Notes under the pieces: model-generated | What the model saw: the letters and a program-made list of their open reading frames with translations, nothing else | Databases searched by the model: none | Told to the model about the DNA's origin: nothing | DNA from: Blastocystis hominis | Taxonomy: Eukaryota; Sar; Bigyra; Opalinata; Blastocystidae | Length of the DNA stretch: 64,000 nt | Reading direction: 5' to 3' | NCBI RefSeq assembly: GCF_000151665.1 | Contig: NW_013171860.1 | Span: 1 to 64,000, forward strand | Program-made: the position numbers and the translations under genes | In this document: positions 27,587-38,743 of the stretch, in pieces | Position numbering within the stretch: position 1 is the first letter of the stretch | Layout of the letters: every line of letters begins with the position of its first letter

Positions 27587-29605
27587 CACTTCCAAAGAGA
27601 GCGTTTACGAAGAGGAAGGAAGCAAAGAATCCCACACATCCGGTCAACAAGGAGAAAACCACAGACAAAATGAGCAGATAGCCCACGCTCTCGACGACCA
27701 CGAGGACGTTATCAAGGTTGAACGCCACCACGAGATAGTAGACAGAGAACGCGAGCGCGTAGACACCGGACGACGCGGGCGCCAAGAAGCTCATCCACCA
27801 CCAGTGGTAGTTCTCTGCGCAGAGCAGCGAGTAGGTCAGCACGATGCTGATCTCGCTCGTGGTCACCAGCAGGATCAGCAGCACGGCGAAGAGGAACCCG
27901 AAGAGATAGTACCCGTAGCCCATCCACACGGAGGACAGGAAGAAGTACAGCTCCACGAAGATCACGCCGAAGGGCACCAGGCCGCCCACCAGGATCAGCG
28001 GCAGCTTGCGGATGTACCAGGGCTGCGGCGGGATCTCGCGCGGGATCGCGCTGGTGGCGACGGGAGGCTCGTAGACGGGTCTGCGCAGCGCGCTGAGCGC
28101 GCCGAGGACGACGAGAGGGAAGGAGAGACAGAGCCAGATGGCGACGAGCTTGAGGATGGAGAGGAAGGAGACGGCGGTGGTGGAGTGGTAGGCGGCGGAG
28201 AGCGCGTTCTGCAGCCCGTAGATGCCGAAGACGACGGTGGGGAGGAGCGTGCCGGCGAGGAGGATGGCGCGCTTGAAGTGGACGCCGCCCCAGCTGCGGT
28301 AGAAGAAGAGGGAGACGCGGCCGTTGAGGAAGCTCATGAGCACGTAGAGCGCGAGGAGGAGGTTGAGCGCGACGCCGCGGTTCTCGGGAGTGACCATGCC
28401 CGCGAGCGCGAGCAGCACGCTGCCGAGCGCCATGCCGAGCAGCTGCGCGCCGCTGCCGAGCAGCACGGCGAGGAGGAGCGTGCCGTGCTCGGGAGGGCGG
28501 AAGCAGTCGGCGTGGACCATCTTCCAGCCGCTGTCCTCGATGTCCAGGTCCTCGCTCTCGTCGGTGGGCAGCTGGCCGTGAGGACGGCAAAAGAAGGCCT
28601 ACGCGGTTGTAGCGAGCGAAGTCCTGGAAGACGGTGCGGACGACGATGAACGCGACCATGCCGCTGAGGAAGAGCAGCACCAGCAGCGAGTTCAGAATGC
28701 TGAACCAGTGGATGCGACGCGTCTCTTCGATGAACTGGCTGTTGCTGTACCGGTCGAAGCGGTGCGACCACTCGGTGGTCGACGGCAGCCACTGCACCGA
28801 ATAGCTGAAGATCACGTGCACTTCCTGCGTGTTAGACGAGTAACAAAAGAGCTGTACGCCGTGGGGACCGGGCTGCGCGCCCTTGCCCTGGATGCTCATC
28901 GACGGGATCTTTTCTTGCTGGCAGGCGGAGGGAACTTCGTTCAGCGAGGAGTAGCGAATGCTCCGCGGAGCGATCTCGAAGCCGACTATGCTGCTGAGCT
29001 CCGCGGATTCGTCGTTGTAGAAGATCTTGAAGTCAAGGTGGTTGTTGAGCGCGTAGCCCATCGAAGTGTTGTTCCCGTACTGAACGAGAATGCCTCCCAC
29101 GGGATAGCCGTGCTCGTAGTACACGGAACCGTCGGTAGTGCGGATGTTCATGATACCGGGGAGGTTATCCACCAGGATCTCCGCCAGATACTCATTATCA
29201 ATAAACTCGATGAATTTCTTGACCTGCTTCTCATCGTAGTCCATTTCGCCAATGGCCACACCTACCATTCATTTAAAATACATAACCGTCCACATGTAGA
29301 GTTTTCCTTAAAACGTACATCATACAAGGAATTCTCGATATGGTTCGCCATGATCAGCTCGCCCAGTGAAGATGCCTTGTGCATCGTTTCCTTTGGCTAC
29401 CGAAATTACGAACAGAACAAACACGCCATACCTTGGGAAACGGCAAGTAGTAGTACTCGTACGGAATGTGGGTCTTCGAAGAAGAGAGTCCGTTGACCTT
29501 TAGGTTGATTAAATCACCAACCTTGAAAGAGTTCTTCTGGCTTGAAAAAAGACCAGCACTAGCGATCGAGCACAGAAACAACGCAACGAGAACTTTGAAG
29601 AGCAT
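27575..29605 (-). CDS. TM9SF nonaspanin (nine-span endomembrane protein)
   Basis: A signal peptide MLFKVLVALFLCSIASA is followed by a lumenal domain with the family's VNGLSSSKTHIPYEYYYLPFP, NSLYDVRF and DLPG-like segments. The first membrane helix follows, then a DSGWKMVHADCFRPP loop and eight more helices with QPWY and SSVWMGYGYYLFGF. Introns are 35, 32 and 31 nt. Nonaspanins sort membrane proteins in Golgi and endosomes. The family's C terminus ends in a Lys-x-Asp retention signal; here the frame reads FGSVKVD and then only T before the 3' element. Polyadenylation after T27575 would make TAA exactly after VKVD, so the stop is almost surely created post-transcriptionally. The genomic frame otherwise runs six more codons to TAA. 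Confidence 0.92.
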
Positions 29606-29998
29606 TGAATTCCTGTAAAATATGTGAAAATGCCAGCCAAACCGTTTGTTTCTGAAACGTGTGAAATTCTCTCCGTGATTTATCTTTCGGTCAGTCTATC
29701 GATCCCTAATCTTAGAAGGAGCTTTCCTTAGGTAATGCATAACCAATCTAGACTGAATCGAATCGTGAGCAGTAATAGATGTCTGCATCTCAAAAATAAA
29801 GGGAGTGTTTTAATGTGGGCGCTTTAGCAAAAAAAGTGTCATCTTCCAGTGAACTGGTTGAAGCTTGCGCTGATGTTCCCATACTCTTATTTAGCAATCC
29901 GCGGATCCATCACACTCGCTGTACAATCGATTCTTCTGGAACGTTCGAGGGCGTTCTAAACATACCCAATAATATCTTTTTAAAAAATAACGGGAACT
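29606..29998. other. Divergent promoter region
   Basis: 393 bp lie between the starts of the TM9SF (-) and BAG (+) genes. The sequence is AT-rich and contains no supported exon. An open frame at 29815-30009 overlaps the BAG start without an ATG of its own. Confidence 0.4.
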
Positions 29999-31882
29999 AT
30001 GTCCGATGATATAAGCGAAGAACAGTTACCAATGAGTAAGGAAGATTATGACAAGGCGATTGCGCAAATCGAAAAGGTGAACCAATCTGTCTCAAAGTAT
30101 GAGTGGACGATGGAACGTCTCCAAGCAAAGAGAGAAAAGCTATTGATGCAGGCTGTCATTGCCTATTGGAAATCAATTGCTTTGAAAGACGATTTCTTAT
30201 ATTCTATCCGCCTTAACTACAGCACCTATGAGTATGACTGTGGTATGTTGAATGAAAATCTAACACGGGAATTACTGAACCTGGATGGTATTATGAGCAA
30301 CGGAAATGATGACATCCGTGCACGCCGTAAAGATCAAGTCAAGAGAGTGCTTTTCCTGCAAGAGGCTGTCACTAAGCTTCATGAAAAGGCTGTCGCACTT
30401 TCTGTATTTTACCGTTCTTGTGTAGCACAGCCGCGCTACCAGGCTCTTCTTGCCCAGCCTTCACCTCAACCTGAAGTGGAGCTTCCCACTTCTCCCGTGC
30501 CTGCTTCCGATGTGGAACAGGAAGCCGATGAGCCGCGTCCGACCGTTCAGAAGCAGCCATCTCTTCAGCGCCAGAAGTCGGTCCATTTGATCCCGGTGAT
30601 GTCTCCTGAAGAGTTCGACAAGCTGCAGAAACAGAACTCGATGGGGAGTCGAGGCGTTTCGAGCGAAGTATCGAACGCGAGCAGCTCCGCAGCGGCACGT
30701 CGAAAGCACAACCGCGAGAAAAAGCAGCGAAAACTGCAAAGACAACGAGAACGAAGACGAGAAGAGCAGGAGCAACAGGAGCAACAGGAGCGAGAAGAAG
30801 AGCAAAGAAGAAAAATGGAAGAGGAAGAAAGAGAGCAGCGAGAGAAAGAGGAGGAAGAGCGAAGAAGAAAAATGGAAGAGGAGGAAGAGGAGAAGAGAAA
30901 GCTGAAAGAACAACAAGAAAAAGAAGAAGAAGAGAGGAAGAAGAAGGAAATGGAAATGCAGCATCAACGCGAATTGGAAGAAGAAGAAGAAGAGAGAAAG
31001 AGACAACAAAAACTCGCGGAGGAAGAGAGAAAGAAGCGTGAATTGGAGGAAGAAGAGAGAAAGAAGCGTGAATTGGAGGAGGAAGAAGAGCGTAAAAAAC
31101 GCGAGCAGAAGCGAATTGAAGCGCGACGCAGAGCCGAAGAGAAGCGAAAAGCGACCGAAGAGGCGCGTTTGCAAGCCGAAGAGGCGCGACACAAGGCCGA
31201 AGAAGCGGCGAAACGAGCCGAAGAAGCGGCGAAGCAGGCGGAAGAAGCGCGTCGGAAAGCGGAGGAAGCGGAAGCGATGGAAGTGGAATCGAGCGAAAGC
31301 GAATCTTCATCGATGGAAGAAGAAGAAGAAGCGACGCCGGAAGTGGACGAAGTGGACGAGATTCAAGGCGATTACATGCCGAAATATCAATGGCTTCGTC
31401 AGGGCAACAAGCTGAATTTGATCTTGGTAAACGTGGATTTCGACAAATCTTCGCTTCACTGCGTCACCAAACCCGCATCGCCGACGCCCAAACTCATCAT
31501 TCAGGGCTATCGAATCGTGCAGGAGACGCGGCCGCAGGGCTATTACGGTGTGCTCTACGGCATGAGACCGTCGTTTAAATACGTGCCGTTCACGACGGTG
31601 ATTCAATTGCCGGATATCAAAGTGGATTTGTCGCAGGCGCCGAAAGTGCTGTACTATGACGATGAAAGCGTGATGCAGGTGACGTATACCATCAAGCAGG
31701 AAGAGACGAAGCGAGCGCCGTCTCGACCGCAGAGACGATGGGATGCCGAGGATGACGGGTATGGAAGATATTACCCGCGATACTCTGGCTATTCGCGAAG
31801 TCCGTTCGATGCGTACGAAGATCCGTATCGAAGGTCGACCCCGATGTCGTTCTCTCCGTTCTTTGGAGGTAATTTCTGGTAA
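29999..31882 (+). CDS. BAG-domain co-chaperone with long charged coiled coil
   Basis: This 627-residue protein is encoded in a single exon, unusual here. Residues about 75-135 match a BAG domain: TRELLNLDGIMSNGND-DIRARRKDQVKRVLFLQEAV, with the LDGI and RRK..V.RV positions that bind the Hsp70 nucleotide-binding domain. Residues about 225-430 are an almost continuous Glu/Lys/Arg coiled coil with short internal repeats (KKRELEEEER). The C-terminal 130 residues form a strand-rich domain (KLNLILVNVDFDKSS, PKLIIQGYRIV), which could be HSP20/CS-like, and a Tyr/Arg/Ser-rich tail. It probably links Hsp70 to clients or structures. Family identity of the C-terminal domain is a guess. Confidence 0.75.
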   Translation: MSDDISEEQLPMSKEDYDKAIAQIEKVNQSVSKYEWTMERLQAKREKLLMQAVIAYWKSIALKDDFLYSIRLNYSTYEYDCGMLNENLTRELLNLDGIMSNGNDDIRARRKDQVKRVLFLQEAVTKLHEKAVALSVFYRSCVAQPRYQALLAQPSPQPEVELPTSPVPASDVEQEADEPRPTVQKQPSLQRQKSVHLIPVMSPEEFDKLQKQNSMGSRGVSSEVSNASSSAAARRKHNREKKQRKLQRQRERRREEQEQQEQQEREEEQRRKMEEEEREQREKEEEERRRKMEEEEEEKRKLKEQQEKEEEERKKKEMEMQHQRELEEEEEERKRQQKLAEEERKKRELEEEERKKRELEEEEERKKREQKRIEARRRAEEKRKATEEARLQAEEARHKAEEAAKRAEEAAKQAEEARRKAEEAEAMEVESSESESSSMEEEEEATPEVDEVDEIQGDYMPKYQWLRQGNKLNLILVNVDFDKSSLHCVTKPASPTPKLIIQGYRIVQETRPQGYYGVLYGMRPSFKYVPFTTVIQLPDIKVDLSQAPKVLYYDDESVMQVTYTIKQEETKRAPSRPQRRWDAEDDGYGRYYPRYSGYSRSPFDAYEDPYRRSTPMSFSPFFGGNFW

Positions 31883-31925
31883 GACAGAAAGAAGAGTTGA
31901 GTTGTTGTTTTATGGAAGTGTTTGT

Positions 31926-31933
31926 GACAAACA
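31926..31933 (-). terminator. Polyadenylation element TGTTTGTC
   Basis: On the minus strand it lies 4 nt (CTTC) after the T at 31938 that would become the first base of a UAA stop for the BRCT gene. Confidence 0.6.
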
Positions 31934-31937
31934 GAAG

Positions 31938-33875
31938 AAGACTGATGATAGGGCGTGAGAGAAATAACATGGCTGCTTTTCTTTACAGCGTGTTTTATGA
32001 AGCGCTTTCCCTTGGGTTGCAGAATGGGAGACTCGGGACTTCCCTCCATGTCAAGCAATTTTATCGTGTTGGACGACCTTCCCGCCTCGCTGGACTGCGA
32101 GGATTCGCGAGGCGCGGAGGCGAAGGGACGCTGTTCTGTGGAGGAGGGCGAAGGCGAAGCGAATGTGGATTTCTTTTTCGTAAGTGTAATATTGTCGTTC
32201 ATATTGTTATGAGTATTGGTATCGTTTTGGTTCACTGAAGTGCTTGCTGATGGGAAATCGGCAACTGGTTTCAGCGAAGGCTGCGAGAAGGGAGTGTGCG
32301 TTTCGACATGGGTTTGGCTCGAGAACTGGCTGGTTGAGTCTGTTTTGGATTGAGATACCTGGCTCTCGCGGAGTTTTTCCTCTTCGATTTCCATCTCCAT
32401 TCGATCCACTTCGTCCATCAAATCCATTTCCTCCTTCGCATCCAACGCATCCAATTTGTGCAATTCGCTTTCTTCACGTCTCTCCATTGTCCGCTTCGAT
32501 TGATGCACGTACTGCGATTCGACGGCCATTTGCGACCCCGAATCCAAAGCATTGAAGAAGTCCTCCACGTCCTCTTCGCTCTTTACTGGTCCTGGCCGTT
32601 TGACGGCGATCGAAATGGCTGGAGCAGAAGCCATCGATGCAGCACCCGAAACAAGGGAGGAATTCGTGGTTGATTTGGAGGATCGTTGAGAGGAATGAAA
32701 GAGAGATTCGTGCTGAATCGCTTCACGGTTCGAATGGTGAAATGATTCACGATGTGAATTATGAGATTGATTCATTGCTTCATAATTCATTTCGTGAGTC
32801 ATTTCATGATTCAATTGTTGATTCAATTGTTGATTCATTCCATCATTCAATTGTTGATTCATTCCATCATTCAATTGTTGATTCATTCCATCATTCATTC
32901 CACTCTCCCCATTTTCATTCACTTGTTCCACTCCTTCCAAACTCCTCGTCGATTTCTCTGAATCCATTTCCATCGCTCCCTTCATTTCCTTCATCGCTTT
33001 TTCCCTTTCCTTCTCTCTCTTCTTTCGACTCATCTCCACAATCCGCTCAAACTCCATCGGATGCAGCACGCACTTCATCACTTCCTGCTCTTCCAGCGGC
33101 ATCCACCCCTTCTGCACCCATTCCAGCACGTCTTCAGCCAGCGATCGGCTCATCATCACCGTCTGCGTGTCCGTCAAAACCGACTCCGACGAGTTCTCCA
33201 CCTCCTTAAAAACCACGAAAAACGAATCGGAAGACGCCGGAAAACTCGCTTCTTCGAGATGAACGGCGCCTTGAGCGGACCGAACGATTTCGATGTAGGG
33301 ACTGGACGTGGAAAGGAAATGAAAAGTGAAAGAATGGAAGAGAGACGCGCGTTTGGGAAGGGGCGATGTGTCGATAGGGAAGGTGGATTGTTTGGGAGCG
33401 AAATGAAGAGGATTTGGAAGAAGAAGAAGCAGACAAGTAGAAGAAGATGAGTTCGAGATAGGAAGGAGCGCATCGATGAAGGTCGGAGTGACGATAAACG
33501 CGCAGTCGATGAGGGCTTGGAGTAGTTTGCCAGTGACTAGTGTAAATGTCGAAACGTTTGTGTACTTTCGAAAGCGTCCTCGACGATCAAGTACTGAACT
33601 TCCTTTGGTTGATAGGATTTGAGATAATGGGCTCCTAAAAAAATAAGGAACAAACAAAATGAGGAAATACCGAGCTGCTTGCACTTCGCTTGGAGTGTCT
33701 TACGTTGCGGCGCAGGAACACGTGAAAAGCAGATTACAAACGGCTCCCATGATATTCTGCTCGTTACAACACACAATGAACAAGAAACGTACTGAAAACT
33801 ATACGAACTCGTAAGAGAGAGAACCCCGCACTCGTCCGCTTTCGTAAGAGTGATTGATTTAAATGCTACAATCAA
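31938..33875 (-). CDS. BRCT-domain nuclear protein with Asn/Gln-rich repeats
   Basis: Spliced N-terminal exons (introns of about 36, 36 and 29 nt) give EPFVICFSRVPAPQRKTL, then KCKQLGAHYLKS, VQYLIVEDAFE and TGKLLQALIDCAFIVTPTF. This is the strand-helix order of a BRCT repeat, with the Lys and Trp-like positions of phosphopeptide-binding pairs partly visible. The remaining 450 residues are low complexity: a Met-Asn-Asp/Gln octapeptide repeat, Ser/Thr-rich stretches and acidic helices. Such proteins act in DNA-damage signalling or checkpoint scaffolds. No encoded stop follows the last ordered motif; cleavage after T31938 would create TAA after LTPYHQS. Otherwise the frame runs into the BAG gene on the other strand. 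Confidence 0.6.
32805..32900. repeat. 24-bp tandem repeat within the BRCT gene
   Basis: About three perfect copies of a 24-bp unit (ATTCATTCCATCATTCAATTG plus TTG), with partial copies on both sides, encode the octapeptide MNDGMNQQ on the minus strand. The frame is kept by the unit length. Confidence 0.85.
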
Positions 33876-34231
33876 TGAAATTCAAAAAGCACTAACGGAT
33901 TTGATTCCATTTCGACCCATGCTTTGTATTCATGTCTTGAATGCTTAACTTCATTACTGAGGACGGCTCGGATGCGTCATAATGATTGTCGACTTCCAGA
34001 CAGATATGCTGGCGGGAAATCGCGCTTTGGGAGATACGGATTGTCGACGCTATTTGATAACCCAAAACAAACATTTCAAACAGGAACCACGCCCAATCGT
34101 CCATTTCCCGCAAAAGAGCATATACTTCTTTTCTACCCGCTAGAACCCATTCTCCATTACTACGAGAGCTCAAATCCTCCAAAATCCACATCCCCAAAAA
34201 AGTCTGTGAACAAACACTCCACACATCACGG
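33876..34231. other. Intergenic region
   Basis: 356 bp lie between the BRCT gene start and the end of the fucosyltransferase-like gene. It includes the latter's 3' element (TGTTTGTTC on the minus strand, near 34210). Open frames on either strand lack starts or splice support. Confidence 0.35.
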
Positions 34232-36314
34232 TTACAGGTCATCTACCGTCCAGGTCGACAGCGGCACCACCTCCTTCTGCGCCCGGGTCATCTTCGCCCA
34301 CTTCTGATAATCCCCCAAATCCACGGTCACGAACGGGACGTTGGTGCGATGTCTTGCGAGATAGCCATAAGTAGACCGCGTCGTCAACACCATCGTGTCC
34401 GCCAGACTCAGCAGATAATTCTCCAAGAGCGCACACGTGAACCCCGGATCAGCCTTCTTCTGCCTTCCTTTATTCGTATGCTTCATTTCACACTGCGTAA
34501 ACGCCACCATCTCCCCGAACTCCTCCTTCCACGCGTCCTTCTGCGCGTCCTGATCCGACACCACATACCACAGCACCGGTAGCTTCGCCTTCATTTTCAC
34601 CTCAATGCGATCGCGTTCGTTCGGATCCGCGCGTCGCAGATTCATTCCCTGCGCCGCTCCGTTCTGGAACGAGTTCGTGAGCGACGACGCGTACGCCTTG
34701 AACACAGCCACGTCTTTTTCGTTCAAAAAGCGGCCCCAGCGCGTGCCTTCATGGCCCATTCCGCCGGTTCGGACGTGGATCCCGATCACATAATGGCTCT
34801 CCCACTGCACGCGCGCTTGGAACGAAGCGATCTGCGCCTGCACCCAGGGCCGAGGCGTCATGGCCTCGCGGTAGAGGAAGCGGAGCACGTGATGGACCAT
34901 TTCCTGCGGGGCTACGAGCGTTTTGGCCATGATTCCGCGATCGGTGATCCAGGATTTATCGCTGCGCTCTTTGATGAGCTGCTGCACGGTGAGGCAGGTC
35001 GACCGCATGACGATGAACTTCGCATCGACCTTGCCGTGACACGCGTCGACCGGGCTAAACGGACATTGGTTGGTCTTTTCGACGATTAACGTGTCGGGGT
35101 CGCGCTCCCAGACTACAGAAAAGAAGGGCGGTGCGCGTACCTTTCTCGGTGATCACCTCGAATTGGAACGGCAGGTAGAAGTAGCTACGCAGCGTGTCCC
35201 AGTCGTACACTAAAAACTTGCGGTTGGAGCGCATCGCGATCAGCATTACTTCCGCGAAGACCGCGAGATTGTTCCCGATCCCCGCGAATATCGGCCAGAA
35301 GACGATGTATTTGCTGTTGGGGTCGCTGAGATCGAAGTTGTTCTGGTGGTCTGCGAATTCTAAGAGAAGGTTGCGACGCTTCAGCCAGAGTCGCTTGGCT
35401 CGCGTTGAGTTTGTGGCGGGCGGAGGGATCGCTTGCTCCCAGCCCTCGTTGGATTCGCTGCAGTCGAAATCGGTTAAGCGAAAAAGACTCGATTTCGAAA
35501 CGCTTTCGGCGAGAGGCGTGTTCTGGCAGTTGGAAGATTCGGTTTCGGGGAGGGATTGATCGGAGGAGGAGGAGGAGGACTGCATTTGCTGGCTCATGGA
35601 GTCGAGAACCGCGTCGAACTCGTCGTGGCCTGATGCAGAGGAAGAAATGGAACGATCAGGCTGCGAGTTGGATGCGTTGGATCCAGAAAAGTCCGAGTTC
35701 GAATCCGAGTCTGAGTCCGAGGCGGAATCGATATCGTTCAGACTGTTCATTGCGTTCTCGTTGACATCGTTGAGATCGTTGTCTCCGAGATCTGGATTGC
35801 TCATACTTGGCTCGTTTGCACCGCATACATTATTTATACAGTTGACACTTTCTGCACCGCCTGCACTGCCTGCACCGCCTGCACTATTTACACCGCTTAC
35901 ACCAGTCACGGAATATACACCACGAACAGAATCCATAGAACCAGCCAACCCTACGGAGTGTTGGCTATTGAGTACACTCATAGATTCTGGCAGTTTTCCA
36001 AGTTCCACAGAGTTTTTCACATTTACAGGAGACTGGACTGCTGTGAGCACCGAATTATCTTTCCCATCCTTACGAAGAAAAAATGACGGGGATGATGTAG
36101 GAATTGACTGAAGAGATGACATTACAGAAGAAAGAATCGGTTTTATCCTGTCATCTCGATAGAACGAATTCCCATTGGTTCCAGAAATCATGTCCGAAGA
36201 CAAATACTTCCAATTCAAACTGATTACAACTACAAGCATTACCAACATACAAAACAACGGTAATGCTAAGATCTTGACAAGTCCTCTTCCTGGACGCACT
36301 TTCCCACCTGACAT
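34232..36314 (-). CDS. Fucosyltransferase-like Golgi glycosyltransferase
   Basis: This is a type II membrane protein. A short basic cytoplasmic tail is followed by a hydrophobic anchor (ILALPLFCMLVMLVVVISL) and a long low-complexity stem rich in Ser, Asn, Asp and Gly. The GT-B domain has a Gly-Ile-Gly-Asn-Asn-Leu start (FAGIGNNLAVFAEV), a YVIGIHVRTGG strand corresponding to the HxR motif of alpha-1,2/1,6-fucosyltransferases, and a C-terminal SLADTMVLTTRSTYGYLA loop with the GDP-sugar-binding Ser/Thr. One 28-nt intron joins the exons near 35137. It probably adds fucose to glycans in the Golgi. The exact linkage cannot be told. The encoded TAA is followed by TGTTTGTTC. Confidence 0.65.
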
Positions 36315-36426
36315 CGTTGTGAAAAAACAATATTATGTATATGGCCGACTTCATTCCTCAAACAAACTACCAACAACCTCTTTTCAACAAACAAATACAC
36401 AATCATACAAGTCTCTCTACCTGTGA

Positions 36427-37062
36427 TTACTGATTCTTGCAATCACTCTTGCATCTAGCACAGCTGGCACAGTTAATAATAATTACAAAGATCGTAACAA
36501 TGAGAATAACGATCGTGGCAGCCAAGCAGTACTTTTCGAGCTGCTCGAAGATGAACTCTCTGCAATCTGGACCCTTAGGATCAGCTGTGCAAGTTTCTCC
36601 AGTCTCTTCAAGACCCGTGTATCCGCAGCACTTCAGAGCATTCTGCATATTCTTCCAACTCTCCGCGTTGGCCTCATTAGTAACATAGCTCATTGTGAAA
36701 TTGTCAACCTTGTCGATAATGGAGGAGTTTCCGCTCTCCTTCAGCTTCATGCCGACAGTGACCACAATAATGGCAACCGTAGCAACCACACAGATAATGC
36801 TCAGGATAGTAATCAGAATACTGTACAAATAAAGAAGGCAGCCTCCATACGAAGCGCAAATTCCAATAATACCGAACACCACCAACAATCCTCCAATCAG
36901 GTAACCAACTCCCATTAAAACACTCAGACTGCTGAGCACTGGGGGGATATTATCAACCTTGTTGAGATATACGGTAAAACCAAGAACGACAAGTCCCAAA
37001 ACGATCAGGACACCGTTCATAAAGTTCATGCATGCTTTTCCTTCAGCTTTATCTTTGGACAT
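36427..37062 (-). CDS. Tetraspanin
   Basis: A 211-residue, intronless gene encodes four membrane helices: about 14-30, 48-70, 77-105 and 180-200. Between helices 3 and 4 is a large loop with the CCG motif (ALKCCGYTG) and further Cys residues. This is the diagnostic layout of tetraspanins, which organise membrane microdomains. The C-terminal tail is Cys-rich (CASCARCKSDCKNQ) and likely palmitoylated. An AT-rich TATATA stretch lies 15-35 bp upstream of the start. A second, divergent tetraspanin gene lies 1 kb away. Confidence 0.9.
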   Translation of the reverse strand: MSKDKAEGKACMNFMNGVLIVLGLVVLGFTVYLNKVDNIPPVLSSLSVLMGVGYLIGGLLVVFGIIGICASYGGCLLYLYSILITILSIICVVATVAIIVVTVGMKLKESGNSSIIDKVDNFTMSYVTNEANAESWKNMQNALKCCGYTGLEETGETCTADPKGPDCREFIFEQLEKYCLAATIVILIVTIFVIIINCASCARCKSDCKNQ

Positions 37063-37412
37063 TCTTTATATAACTATAATTTAAAAAAATTATATATGTT
37101 TTGAGTCGTAAATCCGTTTCACGGCGGAATATGAGTAGTATTGAAATCCCCTAAATAAATATTCGGCTGGCACAGTCGAGTATTGTTATGAAGTAATTCG
37201 AAGTATACGTTTCATCTACTCTTGTTGCACTTCGTTTTGAGATTTAGGCAATTATGACACCGCAACGAAGAGATCTGAAACATGTTTTTGAAAGACTTTG
37301 TTGTCATCTTCGTGTTTGCTCAAAGCATCGATACCAGTAGCATAACGCTATAGAAGGACGTATGAAGCATATAAAGCTAGTATACTTTATTTCACCAAGC
37401 TCATTCTTTTTT
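37063..37412. other. Divergent promoter region
   Basis: 350 bp lie between the tetraspanin start (-) and the UBC12 start (+). It is AT-rich, with no coding exon I can support. Confidence 0.4.
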
Positions 37413-38060
37413 ATGATTCATATCCGATCGCTGGTCCAACAGCACGTTGATACTGCCACAGACATCTATAATACGAAATACAGCGAAAGTCGATGGAAAC
37501 ACGGTTAAGACACATTGACCTCGATTACTTACAGATATTCTAGATTTTGATGAAAACTGCGGAGTCGAGATAGAATTGCCAGATTGTAACGATATGTCTT
37601 GCGTTTTTTTAAAAGTGACTCCCCAAGAGGGGTATTATTCAAATCAGGAGTAAGGCAATTGTTATTAAAGTCTATATGTGAAGGTTTACTTTCGAACTTT
37701 CTCGAAGTGATTACTATCCATATACACCTCCAAAATGCCGTTTAGTGACAGAAGTGAGCTCTAGTTTATTCGAGTGAGTGTTGACAGATATTCCATCCTA
37801 ACATTGACCAGGAGGGTCACGTATGTTTGAATATTCTGCGTGAAGACTGGTCTCCAGCCATCGATTTTACACAGATCGCATGTTCTCTTCAATACCTACT
37901 CCAACAACCCAATGTGGAAGACCCGCTGAATGAGGGTATGTATATTTGATGAAGACCGCCTCTATTTGTAGAAGCTGCTCTCGCTTTTAAGAGTGATCCG
38001 GAGAAATACCAAATGGTCGTTTTTCGTTTTTGTTATCAAACATCCGATTCATATTATTAA
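37413..38060 (+). CDS. UBC12: NEDD8-conjugating enzyme UBC12 (UBE2M-like)
   Basis: Five exons are joined by introns of 31, 34, 34 and 36 nt; no exon is long enough to stand out as an open frame. The assembled E2 fold reads [32 protein letters not shown], then [20 protein letters not shown] with the HPN motif and catalytic Cys, and [13 protein letters not shown] as in UBC12. The N terminus [10 protein letters not shown] resembles the MIKLFSLKQQ tail of UBC12 that docks on the NEDD8 E1. The enzyme would charge NEDD8 onto cullins. The encoded TAA shares bases with the TAA of the convergent tetraspanin gene (38057-38060). Confidence 0.9.
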
Positions 38061-38686
38061 TAATAGTAATGAAAGCGAGACATTCTCACAGCGGTACAAC
38101 ACGAAAGGGAGAGAAAAAGAATTGCCATTAGCAAAGAAACAACCTCCCAGATGATTAGAGAGATTTGCTTATCGGCAGGAATAACAACTGTACAATCAGG
38201 TTCCTGGCAGGTCGGATTCAGTTGCATGGTACCGTTCCATCCACAGCACCCTATTACCTCTTGGATGTCGTCCCAGTGAGGTTGCACAAACGTTGAGTTA
38301 ATCATTCTACCAAACTTATCGATAATATAATTCGTATTTAAGAGAGAGTTGAAATTCTAGTCATAAGGCAGCAGCAAAACAAATACGATGAGTAATACAA
38401 TACAAAGAAAAATGAAGCCAATGCAACAGATTACGCACAACACGAAATAAAAGTAGACCCAGCATCCCTTGCAAAGAGCTCCAAAGCCAAGAATGGCCAT
38501 GATCGAAAGAAACAGAGCGAACAAAAAACTAACGATATAAACAAATCGCAACTCAGGGAGGCTCTGCTTCTGTAGGGCAATTAACACAAATGTAATGATG
38601 ACCAAGGAAAGTACAAGAAGTATAATATTCGTTGTCATAAGGCAGCAGTGACCTTTCTTCTTGTCATGAGAGGTTCCCATACTCAA
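38057..38686 (-). CDS. Second tetraspanin
   Basis: Two exons are joined by a 30-nt intron (GTATTTG..ACTAG around 38360-38389) that removes an in-frame TAG. The four helices and the extracellular loop with GCCGWNG and two further Cys (TCQEPDC) identify a tetraspanin. The N terminus is basic with a KKKGHCC palmitoylation-type motif. Sequence similarity to the first tetraspanin is low apart from the layout. Its stop codon overlaps that of UBC12 by four bases. Confidence 0.88.
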
Positions 38687-38730
38687 AGACGATAACTACA
38701 AAAAAAACATGCTAAAATAACACACAGTGT

Positions 38731-38739
38731 TTAACAAAC
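38731..38739 (-). terminator. Polyadenylation element TGTTTGTTA
   Basis: On the minus strand it lies 4 nt (GAAT) after the T at 38744. That T is the first base of an encoded TGA, and polyadenylation would turn it into TAA. Confidence 0.6.
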
Positions 38740-38743
38740 AATT

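Noticed and set aside
27712-29268. 518-codon minus-strand frame through the TM9SF gene
   Set aside because: It reads past a 31-nt intron into the wrong frame and becomes Arg/Pro-rich nonsense; the spliced frame gives conserved membrane helices.
30372-31310. Long minus-strand frames opposite the BAG gene
   Set aside because: They mirror the Glu/Lys-rich coiled coil, giving Phe/Leu/Ser low-complexity products; the plus-strand frame has a BAG domain and an ordered C terminus.
32805-32900. CRISPR-like array
   Set aside because: Units are contiguous 24-bp in-frame coding repeats without unique spacers.
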